Positions 17,225 to 26,132 of a stretch of DNA of 64,000 bases are shown piece by piece. The notes beneath the pieces are model-generated. The model was not told where the DNA came from, did no database searches, and saw nothing but the letters and a program-made list of their open reading frames with translations. Source of the DNA: Actinomadura sp. WMMA1423 (lineage in GTDB: Bacteria; Actinomycetota; Actinomycetes; Streptosporangiales; Streptosporangiaceae); the NCBI RefSeq assembly GCF_006547145.1, contig NZ_CP041244.1, positions 3,038,001 through 3,102,000 of the forward strand, in the 5' to 3' direction. Each line of letters starts with the position of its first letter. Position 1 is the first letter of the stretch. Both the position numbers and the translations under genes were made by a program.

Positions 17225-18483
17225 GCGTCCGCCGGCCGGGGGTGGCGCCGCCGGAACGTGATCGCGAGCGCGGCCGCCCCGACCGTCCCGCCGATCCCGA
17301 GGATCAGGATCACGGCGACCAGCGGCCGGACCCAGATCGGCCGCTCGATGATCTCCACCGGCTCCGGGTCCCGCTCCCCGAACCGCTGGCCGGCGGGCTT
17401 CGCCCTGGCGGGGCCCGGCTGCGCCGAGGCCAGGGAGTCCGCCGCCGAGAGGGCGCGGGCCGCGTGCACCTCCCCGAACCCGAGCTCGGGGTCGTAGCCG
17501 CCGGGCGGGCCGTGCCGGGTGCTCTGGATCAGCGCCTGCGCGACCAGCGCGGGCGCCATCCGCGGGTGCTTCGCGCGGATCAGCGCGGCGATCCCGGAGA
17601 CGACCGCGCTGGCGTCGCTGGTGCCGGAGCTGACGAAGTACCGTCCGCCCGGCCCCGCGACGGCCAGTCCCGTGCCCGGCGCCGAGAGCAGGACCGAGTA
17701 GTTGCGGTTGGAGAACGGCGCGCGGGAGTGGTCGGACTGCGTCGCCGCAACCGCGATCACACCGGGGTAGGACGCGGGGTAGGAGTACGGCGCGAACCCG
17801 TCGCCGTCCAGCAGCCCGTCCTCGTCGCCGTCGTTGCCGACGGCCGAGACCACCACGACGCCCTTGCCGACCGCGTAGCCGACGGCCTCGCGCTCGGCGG
17901 GCTGCTCCTCGCGGCTGCCGAGCGACAGGTTGATGACGTCGGCGCCGTGGTCGGCGGCGTAGCGGATGCCGCGCGCCACCGCCCTGTCCGAACTGCCGGC
18001 GGCCCGGAAGCGGGCGTAGCTCGCGTCCTCCGGCTCGCCGATCGCGCGGACGGCGAGGATGCGCGCCTGCGGGGCCAGCCCGACGATCCCGGAGCCGCCT
18101 GCGGGGCCGTGCCCGCGCCCCGCGATCAGCGACGCCATGCCGGTGCCGTGCAGCCGCGCGGGCGTCGTCCCGGCGTCGATCTTCGCGAGCATGTTGGGGC
18201 CGACGGTGACCTTGCCGCGCAGGTCCGGCTGGTCGGGGTCGACGCCGGAGTCGACGACCCCGACCGTCACGCCCGCGCCCCTGGTGACCTTCCAGGCGGC
18301 GTTCATGCCGAGGAGGTCGAGGACGGGCCGCTGCCTGTCCCGGACGACGTCGGCGTGCGCGTGGACGGGCATCAGCCAGCCCCCGGCCAGCGCCGCGCCC
18401 GCGGCGGCCGCCATGCCGCGCCGCGCCAGCCCGACAGCGGACCGGCTCGCCCGCGACCGGCTCGCCCGCGCTCCCGTCAGCAT
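17209..18483 (-). CDS. Mycosin-like S8 serine protease, copy 1 of the tandem cassette
   Basis: 424 residues from the ATG at 18483, which overlaps the upstream stop as ATGCTGA. Twin-Arg-containing signal region ('RRGMAAAAGAALAGGWLMP'), then catalytic Asp in 'VGVVDSGVDPDQ', His in 'LHGTGMASLIAGRG' and Ser in 'SSGTSDASAVVSGIAALI'. The oxyanion-type Asn lies in 'VVSAVGNDGDED'. A C-terminal helix ('PLVAVILILGIGGTVGAAAL') anchors it outside the cell. Close paralogue of the protease at 15207-16478; together with their partner genes they form a head-to-tail duplication. Confidence 0.88.
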   Translation of the reverse strand: MLTGARASRSRASRSAVGLARRGMAAAAGAALAGGWLMPVHAHADVVRDRQRPVLDLLGMNAAWKVTRGAGVTVGVVDSGVDPDQPDLRGKVTVGPNMLAKIDAGTTPARLHGTGMASLIAGRGHGPAGGSGIVGLAPQARILAVRAIGEPEDASYARFRAAGSSDRAVARGIRYAADHGADVINLSLGSREEQPAEREAVGYAVGKGVVVVSAVGNDGDEDGLLDGDGFAPYSYPASYPGVIAVAATQSDHSRAPFSNRNYSVLLSAPGTGLAVAGPGGRYFVSSGTSDASAVVSGIAALIRAKHPRMAPALVAQALIQSTRHGPPGGYDPELGFGEVHAARALSAADSLASAQPGPARAKPAGQRFGERDPEPVEIIERPIWVRPLVAVILILGIGGTVGAAALAITFRRRHPRPADAWRAP

Positions 18484-19394
18484 CGCCACTCGGACCGGTC
18501 GCAGTCGGGCAGCGCCCTGGCCGACAGCGTCCGCGCGATCGCGTACCCGATCTGCGGGGCCAGCGCGAACGGCTCGCCCGGCCGCGCCTTCTTCACCGCG
18601 GCGGCCGGGCGGCCGTCGGCCTGCCCGGAGGTCGTCAGCACGACGTACGGGCCGCCGCGGTCGATGGTCCGGTCCTGCCGGGCGTCGTCGGTGAAGCGGG
18701 CGGACGCCGTCCCCGGGAACGCGGCGGCGCGCAGCGCGGGGCGGACCGTGCCCGACCCGTCGGGGCCCTGCGAGCCGGGCAGCTCCTTGTAGGCCCGGTC
18801 GGCCTTCCACGGGTCGGGGAACGCGACCACGCCGACGGTGACGACGACGCCCTGCAACTGGTCGACGTAGCTCGCGCGCAGGACGGCCCGGCAGCCGTGC
18901 CTGCCGATGGTCTCCGCGATCTGGTCGTCCACGCCCTCCACGCAGCCGGTGTCCGGGACGATCCCCGTTCGCGACGCGTACTCGGTGTGGTCGCCCCCCG
19001 GCCGGTAGCCGATCCTGTCGGGGAAGACGCGCCGCGCCGGCCACGCCTCCCAGCGCCGCGCGACCTCCTTGTCGGCCGCGATCTGCAGTTCGACTTTCGT
19101 GGGCTCGCGCCTCAGGGTCGTCCACGCGGCGAAGAACGAGACCCCCGTGGCGACGAGGAAGCAGCAGCTGACGAGCAGCGCCACGACGCTCCAGTGGCGG
19201 CCCGTCGGCCCGTTCACCGGCCACGGACCGCCCGTCCTCAGCGGGCGCGGCGGAGCGGGCGGGGGCCCGGGATAGGGAGGCGCGGAGGCACCGGGCGGGC
19301 CGGGGAGGCGGGAGCCGCCGGGCATGCCGGGCTGCTGCGGGGACCGCGGCGGGGGCGGTTGCTGGGAGGGGGGCAGGAATGCCACAACAGTCAA
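18477..19394 (-). CDS. Membrane-anchored protease partner, copy 1 (Pro-rich head, C-terminal EWRC)
   Basis: 305 residues. The first ~60 are proline-rich and cytoplasmic ('PPSQQPPPPRSPQQP'), then one helix ('VVALLVSCCFLVATGVSFFA'), then an outer domain with conserved Cys in 'DTGCVEGVDDQIAE' and 'GRHGCRAVLRASYVDQ', and the end 'CDRSEWRC'. Paralogue of 16472-17224 but with a longer Pro-rich head. First gene of the five-gene minus-strand run (partner-protease-partner-protease-ATL). Pro-rich heads of this kind are common in actinomycete secretion and cell-wall proteins. Function not known. Confidence 0.75.
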   Translation of the reverse strand: MTVVAFLPPSQQPPPPRSPQQPGMPGGSRLPGPPGASAPPYPGPPPAPPRPLRTGGPWPVNGPTGRHWSVVALLVSCCFLVATGVSFFAAWTTLRREPTKVELQIAADKEVARRWEAWPARRVFPDRIGYRPGGDHTEYASRTGIVPDTGCVEGVDDQIAETIGRHGCRAVLRASYVDQLQGVVVTVGVVAFPDPWKADRAYKELPGSQGPDGSGTVRPALRAAAFPGTASARFTDDARQDRTIDRGGPYVVLTTSGQADGRPAAAVKKARPGEPFALAPQIGYAIARTLSARALPDCDRSEWRC

Positions 19395-19473
19395 GATTAA
19401 CTGCGCTTCACGACATTTCGCCCGTCATCCCATGAAGGCAGTTCCCTCCCGGCCGGGAAACGGACGGAGCCCC

Positions 19474-19501
19474 TTGTCCAAGGGGCTCCGTTCTCAATGT
19501 T
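19474..19501 (-). terminator. Terminator downstream of the CsbD gene
   Basis: Arms ACGGAGCCCCTTG (19474-19486) and CAAGGGGCTCCGT (19489-19501) are perfect complements with almost no loop. It sits between the CsbD-type gene and the protease-cassette operon, both minus strand, and so separates them. Confidence 0.75.
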
Positions 19502-19587
19502 CCCGCGGTCGGGACTCCAAGCCGCCGCAGCGCTCCGGGCGGCGCCGCCGCGTGGCCGAGGGCCCTACGCGTCGGCGGTCCGGCGCG

Positions 19588-19779
19588 TCACTCCGCGGTC
19601 CGCTTCGCTTCCTTGGCGGCGTCCTTGACCTTCTCGCCGACCTGCTTGGCGCCGCCGGCGGTGCGGTCGCTCTTGCCCTCGGCCTCGAGGTGGGGGTCGC
19701 CGGACTGCCGCCCGGCCTCCTCCTTGCCGCGGCCCTTGGCCTGCTGCGCCTTGTTCTTCAGCTTGTCGAGGAAACCCAT
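19588..19779 (-). CDS. CsbD family stress protein
   Basis: 63 residues: 'MGFLDKLKNKAQQAKGRGKE', 'EAGRQSGDPHLEAEGKSDRT', 'GGAKQVGEKVKDAAKEAKR'. The K..Q..KG..KE..G...GD..LEAEGK pattern is the CsbD signature, a small hydrophilic helical protein family induced by general stress (σB in Bacillus). GGAGGAGG lies 4-5 nt before the ATG. Biochemical role is unknown for the family. A candidate σB-like promoter lies upstream at 19818-19843. Confidence 0.88.
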   Translation of the reverse strand: MGFLDKLKNKAQQAKGRGKEEAGRQSGDPHLEAEGKSDRTAGGAKQVGEKVKDAAKEAKRTAE

Positions 19780-19817
19780 GGTTCCTCCTCCGGTACGGAG
19801 AGTCGTATAAAGCGGCT

Positions 19818-19843
19818 ATGCCCCCGATGTGCCGGGATTATGC
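19818..19843 (-). promoter_or_regulatory. Candidate stress-sigma promoter for the CsbD gene
   Basis: Reading the minus strand: GCAT, 16 nt, GGGCAT. This fits the actinomycete σB-group pattern GNNT-N14-16-GGGTAY with one change in the -10. The same GGGCAT box is found ahead of the GlsB/YeaQ-type stress gene (31090-31113). Pattern match only. Confidence 0.35.
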
Positions 19844-20047
19844 GGACGTCCGGGTCTCGCGGCGCAGCCGCTCGGCCTCCTCGTGGATGAGCGCCTCGGT
19901 CTCCAGGAGCTTCGCCTCGGCCTGCTCGGTGCGCATCGCCGCCCGCCGCTCGCGCGCGCTCGGCTTGCGCCGCCTCCCGGCGGTCCGGCGTCCGGCCCGC
20001 TCCCCGGTGGCCTTCTTCTCTCCGGTGAACTTCTTCAGGAACCCCAT
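19838..20047 (-). CDS. Small basic coiled-coil hypothetical protein (69 aa)
   Basis: Starts 'MGFLKKFTGEKKATGERAGR', continues with a very basic stretch ('RRTAGRRRKPSARERRAA') and ends in a charged helix with heptads ('EQAEAKLLETEALIHEEAER'). The opening MGFL-K resembles that of the next gene, the CsbD protein. A Shine-Dalgarno-like GAGAGG lies upstream. Minus strand, 58 bp before the CsbD gene; it may be part of the same stress unit. No family assigned. Confidence 0.6.
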   Translation of the reverse strand: MGFLKKFTGEKKATGERAGRRTAGRRRKPSARERRAAMRTEQAEAKLLETEALIHEEAERLRRETRTSA

Positions 20048-20267
20048 GCCCGTCTACCTCTCCTCACCCGCGGCCGGTCCCGTCCGCCGGCCTCCGCGCC
20101 CGTACGGTGCCCCTTTTATGGCGTTCCATTCCGGTACCGAGGGAGTCAGTGGCAACCGGCGCGCGGGCGGCTGCCGGGAATGCCGCAGCACATGGCAAGG
20201 TTGTGCGGTGAGTGGACGATGACGTCCCGCCCTCCTTACGTCGAGCGTCAGCACAGGAGCATCCACC

Positions 20268-21449
20268 GTGTCCTTGCCACCTCTGGTCGAGCCCGCCCCG
20301 GAGCTCACCCGCGACGAGGTCAACCGCTACTCGCGGCACCTGATCATCCCCGATGTGGGCATGGCCGGGCAGAAGCGCCTCAAGAACGCCAGGGTCCTGG
20401 TCGTCGGCGCGGGCGGCCTCGGCTCACCCGCCCTGCTCTACCTGGCAGCCGCCGGCGTGGGCACCCTCGGCGTCATCGACTTCGACGTCGTGGACGAGTC
20501 CAACCTGCAGCGGCAGATCATCCACCGGCAGTCGTCCCTCGGCAAGCCGAAGGTCGAGTCGGCCGCGGAGACCGTCCGCGACATCAACCCGCTGATCGAC
20601 GTGGTGGTGCACGACGTCGCACTCGACCGCGACAACGTCATGGACATCTTCTCCGGCTACGACCTCATCGTGGACGGCACCGACAACTTCGCCACCCGCT
20701 ACATGGTGAACGACGCCGCCGTCCTGCTCGGCAAGCCGTACGTGTGGGGCTCGATCTACCGGTTCGACGGCCAGGCTTCAGTGTTCTGGGCCGAGCACGG
20801 CCCCTGCTACCGCTGCCTCTACCCCGAGCCGCCGCCGCCCGGCATGGTCCCGTCGTGCGCCGAGGGCGGGGTGCTCGGCGTCTTGTGCGCGTCCATCGGC
20901 TCCATCCAGGTGAACGAGGCCATCAAGCTGCTGACCGGCATCGGCGAGCCGCTCGTCGGCCGGCTGATGATCTACGACGCCCTGGAGATGACCTACCGCT
21001 CGGTCAAGGTCCGCAAGGACCCCGAGTGCCCGCTGTGCGGCAAGAACCCGACGCAGACCGAGTTGCTGGAGGACTACGAGGCCTTCTGCGGCGCGGTGTC
21101 CGACGAGGCCGCCGAGGCCGCGAAGGACTCCACGATCTCCGTGGTCGACCTCAAGGCCATGCAGGACCGCGACGACGACATCTTCCTCGTCGACGTCCGC
21201 GAGCCCAACGAGTACGAGATCGTCTCGATCCCGGGCGCCACGCTCATCCCCAAGGGCGAGTTCCTGAACGGCGCCGCCCTGGAGCGCCTGCCGCAGGACA
21301 AGAAGATCGTCCTGCACTGCAAGTCGGGCGTCCGCTCCGCCGAGGCCCTCGCCGTCGTGAAGAGCGCCGGCTTCGGCGACGCCGTCCACGTCGGCGGCGG
21401 CGTCCTGGCCTGGGTCAACCAGATCGACCCCAGCCTCCCGTCCTACTGA
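20268..21449 (+). CDS. moeZ: Adenylyltransferase/sulfurtransferase MoeZ
   Basis: 393 residues from a GTG start. N-terminal ThiF/MoeB/E1-like domain: 'RYSRHLIIPDVGMAGQKRLK', the nucleotide-binding 'VLVVGAGGLGSPALLYLAAA' and 'DESNLQRQIIHRQSSLGKPK', catalytic-region Cys in 'PSCAEGGVLGVL', and a zinc site with 'PECPLCGKN'. C-terminal rhodanese domain (~290-393) with active loop 'LHCKSGVRSAEAL'. MoeZ adenylates and sulfurates the C-terminus of ubiquitin-like sulfur carriers (MoaD, ThiS, CysO and others) for molybdopterin, thiamine and secondary-metabolite sulfur. Monocistronic, closed by a strong hairpin. Confidence 0.95.
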   Translation: MSLPPLVEPAPELTRDEVNRYSRHLIIPDVGMAGQKRLKNARVLVVGAGGLGSPALLYLAAAGVGTLGVIDFDVVDESNLQRQIIHRQSSLGKPKVESAAETVRDINPLIDVVVHDVALDRDNVMDIFSGYDLIVDGTDNFATRYMVNDAAVLLGKPYVWGSIYRFDGQASVFWAEHGPCYRCLYPEPPPPGMVPSCAEGGVLGVLCASIGSIQVNEAIKLLTGIGEPLVGRLMIYDALEMTYRSVKVRKDPECPLCGKNPTQTELLEDYEAFCGAVSDEAAEAAKDSTISVVDLKAMQDRDDDIFLVDVREPNEYEIVSIPGATLIPKGEFLNGAALERLPQDKKIVLHCKSGVRSAEALAVVKSAGFGDAVHVGGGVLAWVNQIDPSLPSY

Positions 21450-21460
21450 CCGCGCGAACC

Positions 21461-21490
21461 GAAGGCCCCCGGAACACTCCGGGGGCCTTC
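21461..21490. terminator. Bidirectional terminator between moeZ and tetR
   Basis: Perfect 12-bp stem GAAGGCCCCCGG / CCGGGGGCCTTC with a 6-nt loop AACACT, 11 bp after the moeZ stop and 14 bp before the end of the convergent tetR gene. Confidence 0.85.
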
Positions 21491-21504
21491 GCCGTCGTTC
21501 CGGC

Positions 21505-22224
21505 TCACTTCTCCGGCGGGGCGTAGGTCAGGCCCAGCTCGCCGGCCACCTCGCGGAGCATCAGCTCGAACATGGGGGCGGCGTCGGACAGGGCGAACTC
21601 CAGGTGGCCGAACACCTCCAGGCTGACCCCGCCCTGGAGCCTCGTCCAGCACTTGAGGAACTGCTGGATCACCCCGAGCGGGAGTTCGACGCCGAGGACC
21701 TCGTCGCGGTAGCGGCGCAGCTGTACGAGCAGGCCCGGGTCGATCTCGTCGTCGGCCGGCACCCGGAACGGGCTCTTCCTCCAGAGCTCCAGGAAGAGGG
21801 ACAGGAACGTCCAGCCGAAACGGCGGGCGCACTCTTCCGCGAAGTCGACCTCCTCCTGGTGCGCGGCGCCGCGCACGGGCGTGCCGAAGAGCAGCGAGTA
21901 CTCGCGGGGGTGCCCCAGCGCCCAGAGCCGGAACTGGCGGGCCACCGTCATGAACTTGCCGCTCATGTCGCCCGCCGGGACGTCCTTCACGGCCGCGTGC
22001 AGCTCGCCGGTCAGCTCCATGAACAGGTCGCCGACCAGGTGCCGCAGCAGCTCGCCGTGGCTGCCGAAGTAGCGGTAGAGCGCGGGGGCCGTCATGCCCA
22101 TCTCGCGGGCGATGGCGCGCAGCGTCACCGCGTCGGGGCCCTCCTCGACGAGGATCCGGCGGGCGGTCTCGGAGATCTCCCTGACCGTCGCCGCACGCAT
22201 GCGATCACGGCGCGATTCCACCAC
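21505..22224 (-). CDS. TetR family regulator divergent from the MMPL transporter
   Basis: 239 residues from the GTG at 22224, chosen for GGGAGGGGGC just upstream. HTH region: 'ATVREISETARRILVEEGPD', 'VTLRAIAREMGMTAPALYRY', 'FGSHGELL' (~9-55). The C-terminus has a TetR_C 'WHG'-like ligand domain ('AVKDVPAGDM', 'FRLWALGHPREYSLLFGTPV'). It faces a large MMPL transporter gene across 185 bp and probably represses it and itself, being released by an unknown lipid or drug-like ligand. Confidence 0.9.
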   Translation of the reverse strand: MVESRRDRMRAATVREISETARRILVEEGPDAVTLRAIAREMGMTAPALYRYFGSHGELLRHLVGDLFMELTGELHAAVKDVPAGDMSGKFMTVARQFRLWALGHPREYSLLFGTPVRGAAHQEEVDFAEECARRFGWTFLSLFLELWRKSPFRVPADDEIDPGLLVQLRRYRDEVLGVELPLGVIQQFLKCWTRLQGGVSLEVFGHLEFALSDAAPMFELMLREVAGELGLTYAPPEK

Positions 22225-22409
22225 GCCCCCTCCCTGTGCCCGATGCTCTGCAGCCCTGCGGCTCTCCGCCCGGCCGCGTCCGGCCGCCCTCGCATGATTC
22301 CTCAAAAACACCCTTGACGACAGCTAACACCGTATGCGAAGTTAACGCTGTTCTCAGTTTACGGCGTTCACTGAAATTACTCAAGGTAACGAGGCTGGGG
22401 GAAGCAGTC
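22225..22409. promoter_or_regulatory. Divergent tetR/MMPL control region
   Basis: The only AT-richer stretch nearby. It holds an interrupted inverted repeat TAACACCGT (22325-22333) / ACGGCGTT (22361-22368) around GTTAAC, and TTGACG just before it, any of which could be operator or -35. The exact sites cannot be fixed from sequence alone. Confidence 0.35.
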
Positions 22410-24563
22410 ATGTTCGATCGATGGGGCAGGTGGGTCCACCGGCGCCGGCGCTGGGTCCTCGCCGTCGCGGGCGCGGCCCTGGTGTTCGCGGCGGTGTGGG
22501 GGACGGGCGTGTTCGGCGCGCTGACCTCCTCCGGGGGCTTCGACACTCCGGGCAGCCAGAGCGCGGCGGCGACCCGGATCGCCGAGCGCGACCTCGGGCG
22601 GGACGAGGCGGACGTCGTGATCCTCTACCAGGGCGCGGCGACGGTGGACACGCCGTCCTTCCGGAGCTCGGTGGAGCGGGCGCTGGCGGCGCTGCCGTCC
22701 GACAAGGTCGCCAAGGCGAGCACGTACTGGACGACCGGCTCGCCGCAGTTCGTGAGCGAGGACCGTAAGGCGACCTACGCCGTCCTGCAACTGGCGGGCT
22801 CCGACGAGGCGGCACGGGAGGACGCCTACAAGGCGATCCAGGACGACCTGACCGAGGTCGGCGGCGGCCTCACCGCGAAGGTCGGCGGGCAGGTCGGCAC
22901 CGGGGTGGCGATCAACGAGCGCGTCTCGTCCGACATCGGCCGGGCCGAGGGCATGGCGATGCCGATCCTGCTGGTGCTGCTGGTGCTGATCTTCGGCGGG
23001 CTGGTCTCGGCGAGCCTGCCGCTGCTGGTCGGCGGCCTGGCCATCCTCGGCTCGTTCACCGCGCTGCACGCGCTCACCTACGTCACCGACGTGTCGATCT
23101 TCGCGGTCAACATCACCACGTTCCTCGGGCTCGGCCTCGCGATCGACTACGGGCTGTTCATGGTCAGCCGGTTCCGCGAGGAGATCGGCCGGGACGGCGC
23201 CTCCGCCGAGGACGCGCTGGCCGCCACGATGGCCACGGCCGGGCGGACGGTGGCGGTCTCCGGCGTCACGGTCGCGGTGTCGCTGTCCGGGCTGCTGCTG
23301 TTCGAACAGAACTTCCTGGTCTCCATGGGCTACGGCGGCATCGCCACCGTGCTGGTGTGCATGGCCGGCGCGCTGACCGTTCTGCCCGCGCTGATGGCCG
23401 TCCTCGGCCCGAAGGTGAACGCGCTGCCGATCCGGCGGCACAGGGCGTCCGCCGGCCGGACCGAGGGCTGGTGGGGACGCGTCGCGCGCAGCGTCATGCG
23501 CCGCCCGGTCGTCTACATGGTCGCGACCGTGGCGCTGCTCCTCGTGCTCGGCGCCCCGTTCCTGCGCATCAACTGGGGCGGCGTGGACGCGAAGGTCCTG
23601 CCGGACGGCACGGACGCGCGGGCCGTCGCCGAGACGCTGGAGTCCCGGTTCCCCCGGGGCGCCACCAGCCCGATCGAGGCCGTGGTCACCGGAACGTCCG
23701 ACCAGGCCGCCGTCCAGGCGTACGGGGCCCGTCTGGACGCGCTGCCCGGCGTCACGGCCGCGACGGTGACCGGCGCCAAGGGCACGACGACGCGGATCGC
23801 GCTGCGCTACGAGCCCGACCCGAACTCCGGCGCCGCCCGCGACCTCGTCCAGCGGGTGCGCGACGTCCCGCCGCCGCCCGGCGCGCAGGCCCGCGTCGGC
23901 GGCCAGACGGCCGACGTGGTCGACCAGCTCGCCAGCATCGGCGCGACCCTGCCGTGGCTGGCCCTGCTCGTCGGCGGCGCCACGTTCCTCCTGCTGTTCC
24001 TGGCGTTCGGGTCGGTGCTGCTGCCGCTGAAGGCGATCGTCATGAACATGCTGTCGCTGTCGGCCACCTTCGGCGCGGTCGTGCTGATCTTCCAGGACGG
24101 CCACCTGTCCGGGCCGCTGGACTTCACCGCGACCGGCGCGATCTCCCCGGCGATGCCGATCCTCATGCTGGCGATGCTGTTCGGGATCTCGATGGACTAC
24201 GAGGTGTTCCTGCTGTCGCGGGTCCGCGAGCAGTACGACCTGACCGGCTCCAACACCGCGGCGGTCGCCTCCGGCGTGCAGCGCACCGGAGCGATCATCA
24301 CCAGCGCCGCGCTGCTGTTCATCGTCGTGATCGGCGCGTTCGCGACGTCCGGCATCACGTTCATCAAGATGACCGGCGTGGGGATGGCCGTGGCGATCCT
24401 GCTGGACGCGACGGTCGTGCGGGCGCTGCTCGTGCCCGCCACGATGCGGCTGCTCGGCCGCGCGAACTGGTGGGCGCCCGGCCCGCTGGCCCGGCTCTAC
24501 GGCCGGTACGGGATCCGGGAGGGCGACGCCCCGGCCCCGCCGCGGCTGGAGCCCGTGGGCTGA
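22410..24563 (+). CDS. MMPL family RND-type transporter
   Basis: 717 residues from the ATG at 22410 ('MFDRWGRWVHRRRRWVLAV'). Two symmetric halves, each one helix, an outer loop, and five clustered helices. The proton-relay Asp-Tyr pairs are in 'GLAIDYGLFMVSRFREE' (~243-259) and 'GISMDYEVFLLSRVREQ' (~592-608). Twelve membrane helices and ~720 residues match the MmpL/SCO-type exporters of actinomycetes that move lipids, siderophores or polyketide products outward with proton-motive force. Control by the divergent TetR is likely. Substrate unknown. Confidence 0.92.
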   Translation: MFDRWGRWVHRRRRWVLAVAGAALVFAAVWGTGVFGALTSSGGFDTPGSQSAAATRIAERDLGRDEADVVILYQGAATVDTPSFRSSVERALAALPSDKVAKASTYWTTGSPQFVSEDRKATYAVLQLAGSDEAAREDAYKAIQDDLTEVGGGLTAKVGGQVGTGVAINERVSSDIGRAEGMAMPILLVLLVLIFGGLVSASLPLLVGGLAILGSFTALHALTYVTDVSIFAVNITTFLGLGLAIDYGLFMVSRFREEIGRDGASAEDALAATMATAGRTVAVSGVTVAVSLSGLLLFEQNFLVSMGYGGIATVLVCMAGALTVLPALMAVLGPKVNALPIRRHRASAGRTEGWWGRVARSVMRRPVVYMVATVALLLVLGAPFLRINWGGVDAKVLPDGTDARAVAETLESRFPRGATSPIEAVVTGTSDQAAVQAYGARLDALPGVTAATVTGAKGTTTRIALRYEPDPNSGAARDLVQRVRDVPPPPGAQARVGGQTADVVDQLASIGATLPWLALLVGGATFLLLFLAFGSVLLPLKAIVMNMLSLSATFGAVVLIFQDGHLSGPLDFTATGAISPAMPILMLAMLFGISMDYEVFLLSRVREQYDLTGSNTAAVASGVQRTGAIITSAALLFIVVIGAFATSGITFIKMTGVGMAVAILLDATVVRALLVPATMRLLGRANWWAPGPLARLYGRYGIREGDAPAPPRLEPVG

Positions 24564-24766
24564 GCCCGGCACCGGTGGCCGGCACCCGGGCGCCCCGGAA
24601 AGTGCCGGCCACCAATCCACCCGAACCGCTTGTGGACTCCCGCGGCCGGGGGAAGACTGAACGTCATTCCACCGGCTGCACCCTCGCGTGACGCGTGCCG
24701 CGACGGCCCCCTGCCCGGCGGAACCCCGAACCCTTCCCCGTGCCGGGACGTTCCCTTGGAGGCACC

Positions 24767-25069
24767 ATGTCCGCGCTGCTCATCACCGAGGCCGAGACGG
24801 CGCTCACGCACCTGGAGCGGCTCACCGACGCCCTGCGCTCCGCCGGCTGGGCCGTCGAGGTCGCCGCCCCCGCCGACCGCCGCCCGTCCGCGCTCGTCGC
24901 CGACCCGCGGCTGCCGCGCGTGAACGAGAGCGTCATCGCCGTCCGCGAGCGGTCCGGCGACGGCTGGTCCTACTGCTACGGCTGGGGCGAGCGGATCGCG
25001 CCGTGCGCCGACCCGTCGGGCGCGGCCGCCGCGGTCGGCCGGGTGCTCTCCGCACGCCGCGACAACTGA
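24767..25069 (+). CDS. Hypothetical protein (100 aa)
   Basis: Start at the ATG after TTGGAGG (spacing 5). Sequence 'MSALLITEAETALTHLERLT', then 'RLPRVNESVIAVRERSGDGW', 'SYCYGWGERIAPCADPSGAA'. A small α/β protein with two Cys and a 'W-S-Y-C-Y-G-W-G' aromatic patch. It lies between the MMPL gene and the end of ku. Not recognised. Confidence 0.65.
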   Translation: MSALLITEAETALTHLERLTDALRSAGWAVEVAAPADRRPSALVADPRLPRVNESVIAVRERSGDGWSYCYGWGERIAPCADPSGAAAAVGRVLSARRDN

Positions 25070-25110
25070 ACCGCCCCTGCCGGGCGCACTGCCCGGACCC
25101 GGCGCGGGGT

Positions 25111-26019
25111 TCACGCGGACTTGCGGCTCCGGCTCTTCGCCGGCTCCTTCTTCGCACCGGATTTCGACGATGACGACGCCTTGCGCGCGGCGGGCTTCTT
25201 GTCCGCCGCCCCCTTGCCGGACGCCGCCTTCCCGCCCTTCTCGCCGCGGCTCTTCTTGGCCGCCTCGACGCTCGCGCGCAGCGCGCTGAGCAGGTCCGCG
25301 GCGGGCTCCTCCGGGCCCTCCTCGGCGGGACGCGCCACCTCCCGGCCCTCGACCTTGGCGTCGATCACCGACTGGAGGGCCTCGCGGTAGGCGTCGGTGT
25401 ACTCGCCCGGGTCGAACTCCCCCTCCATCGACTCGATCAGCGACGTCGCCATCGACAGCTCCTGCTTGCGGACCTCGATGTCCTCCTCCAGGAACGCGAA
25501 CTCGGGCGCGCGGACCTCGTCCGGCCACAGCATGGTCTCCAGGACGAACACGCCCTCGCGGACCCGCAGCGTCGCGAGCGACTCGCGCTGTCTCAGCGCC
25601 ACCTTGACGATGGCGACCTGCCCGGAGCTCTCCAGTGCGTCCCGCAGCAGCACGTACGGCTTGGCGCCCTGCGCGTCGGGCTCCAGGTAGTAGGACTTGG
25701 CGAAGTAGATCGGGTCGACCTCCTCGCGCTCCACGAACTGCAGGACGTCGATCCGGCGGCTGGACGACAGCGGCAGGTCGGCGAAGTCCTCGTCGGTGAG
25801 GATGACCATCTCGCCGCTCGGCAGCTCGTACCCCTTGGCGATGTCGGAGTACGGCACCTCCTCGCCGTCGACCGTGCACACCCGCTTGTACTTGATGCGC
25901 CCCCCGTCCTCCCGGTGCACCTGGTGGAAGGCGACGTCCCGCTGCTCGGTCGCCGAGTAGAGCTTCACCGGTATGGTCACCAGACCGAAGGAGATAGCGC
26001 CCTTCCAGATACTGCGCAT
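25111..26019 (-). CDS. ku: Ku protein (non-homologous end joining)
   Basis: 302 residues. 'MRSIWKGAISFGLVTIPVKL', 'FHQVHREDGGRIKYKRVCTV' and 'DIAKGYELPSGEMVILTDED' are hallmark bacterial Ku blocks; the core ends by ~260. The tail is Lys/Ala/Ser-rich ('KKSRGEKGGKAASGKGAADK'), as in actinobacterial Ku, where it aids DNA binding and end threading. It forms a homodimeric ring on DNA ends and recruits LigD. Divergent from the LigD ligase and polymerase genes across 113 bp, so the NHEJ set shares one control region. Confidence 0.95.
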   Translation of the reverse strand: MRSIWKGAISFGLVTIPVKLYSATEQRDVAFHQVHREDGGRIKYKRVCTVDGEEVPYSDIAKGYELPSGEMVILTDEDFADLPLSSSRRIDVLQFVEREEVDPIYFAKSYYLEPDAQGAKPYVLLRDALESSGQVAIVKVALRQRESLATLRVREGVFVLETMLWPDEVRAPEFAFLEEDIEVRKQELSMATSLIESMEGEFDPGEYTDAYREALQSVIDAKVEGREVARPAEEGPEEPAADLLSALRASVEAAKKSRGEKGGKAASGKGAADKKPAARKASSSSKSGAKKEPAKSRSRKSA

Positions 26020-26132
26020 GACCCGTCCTTACCCAGCACGTTCCTGCCCCTAGCGTCGCAACGCCGTTCGATTTGCGCCAGAAGGACGTCGTGATCCTTT
26101 CCCCGTGCGGCGGTACGGGGTAAGACGGCCTT

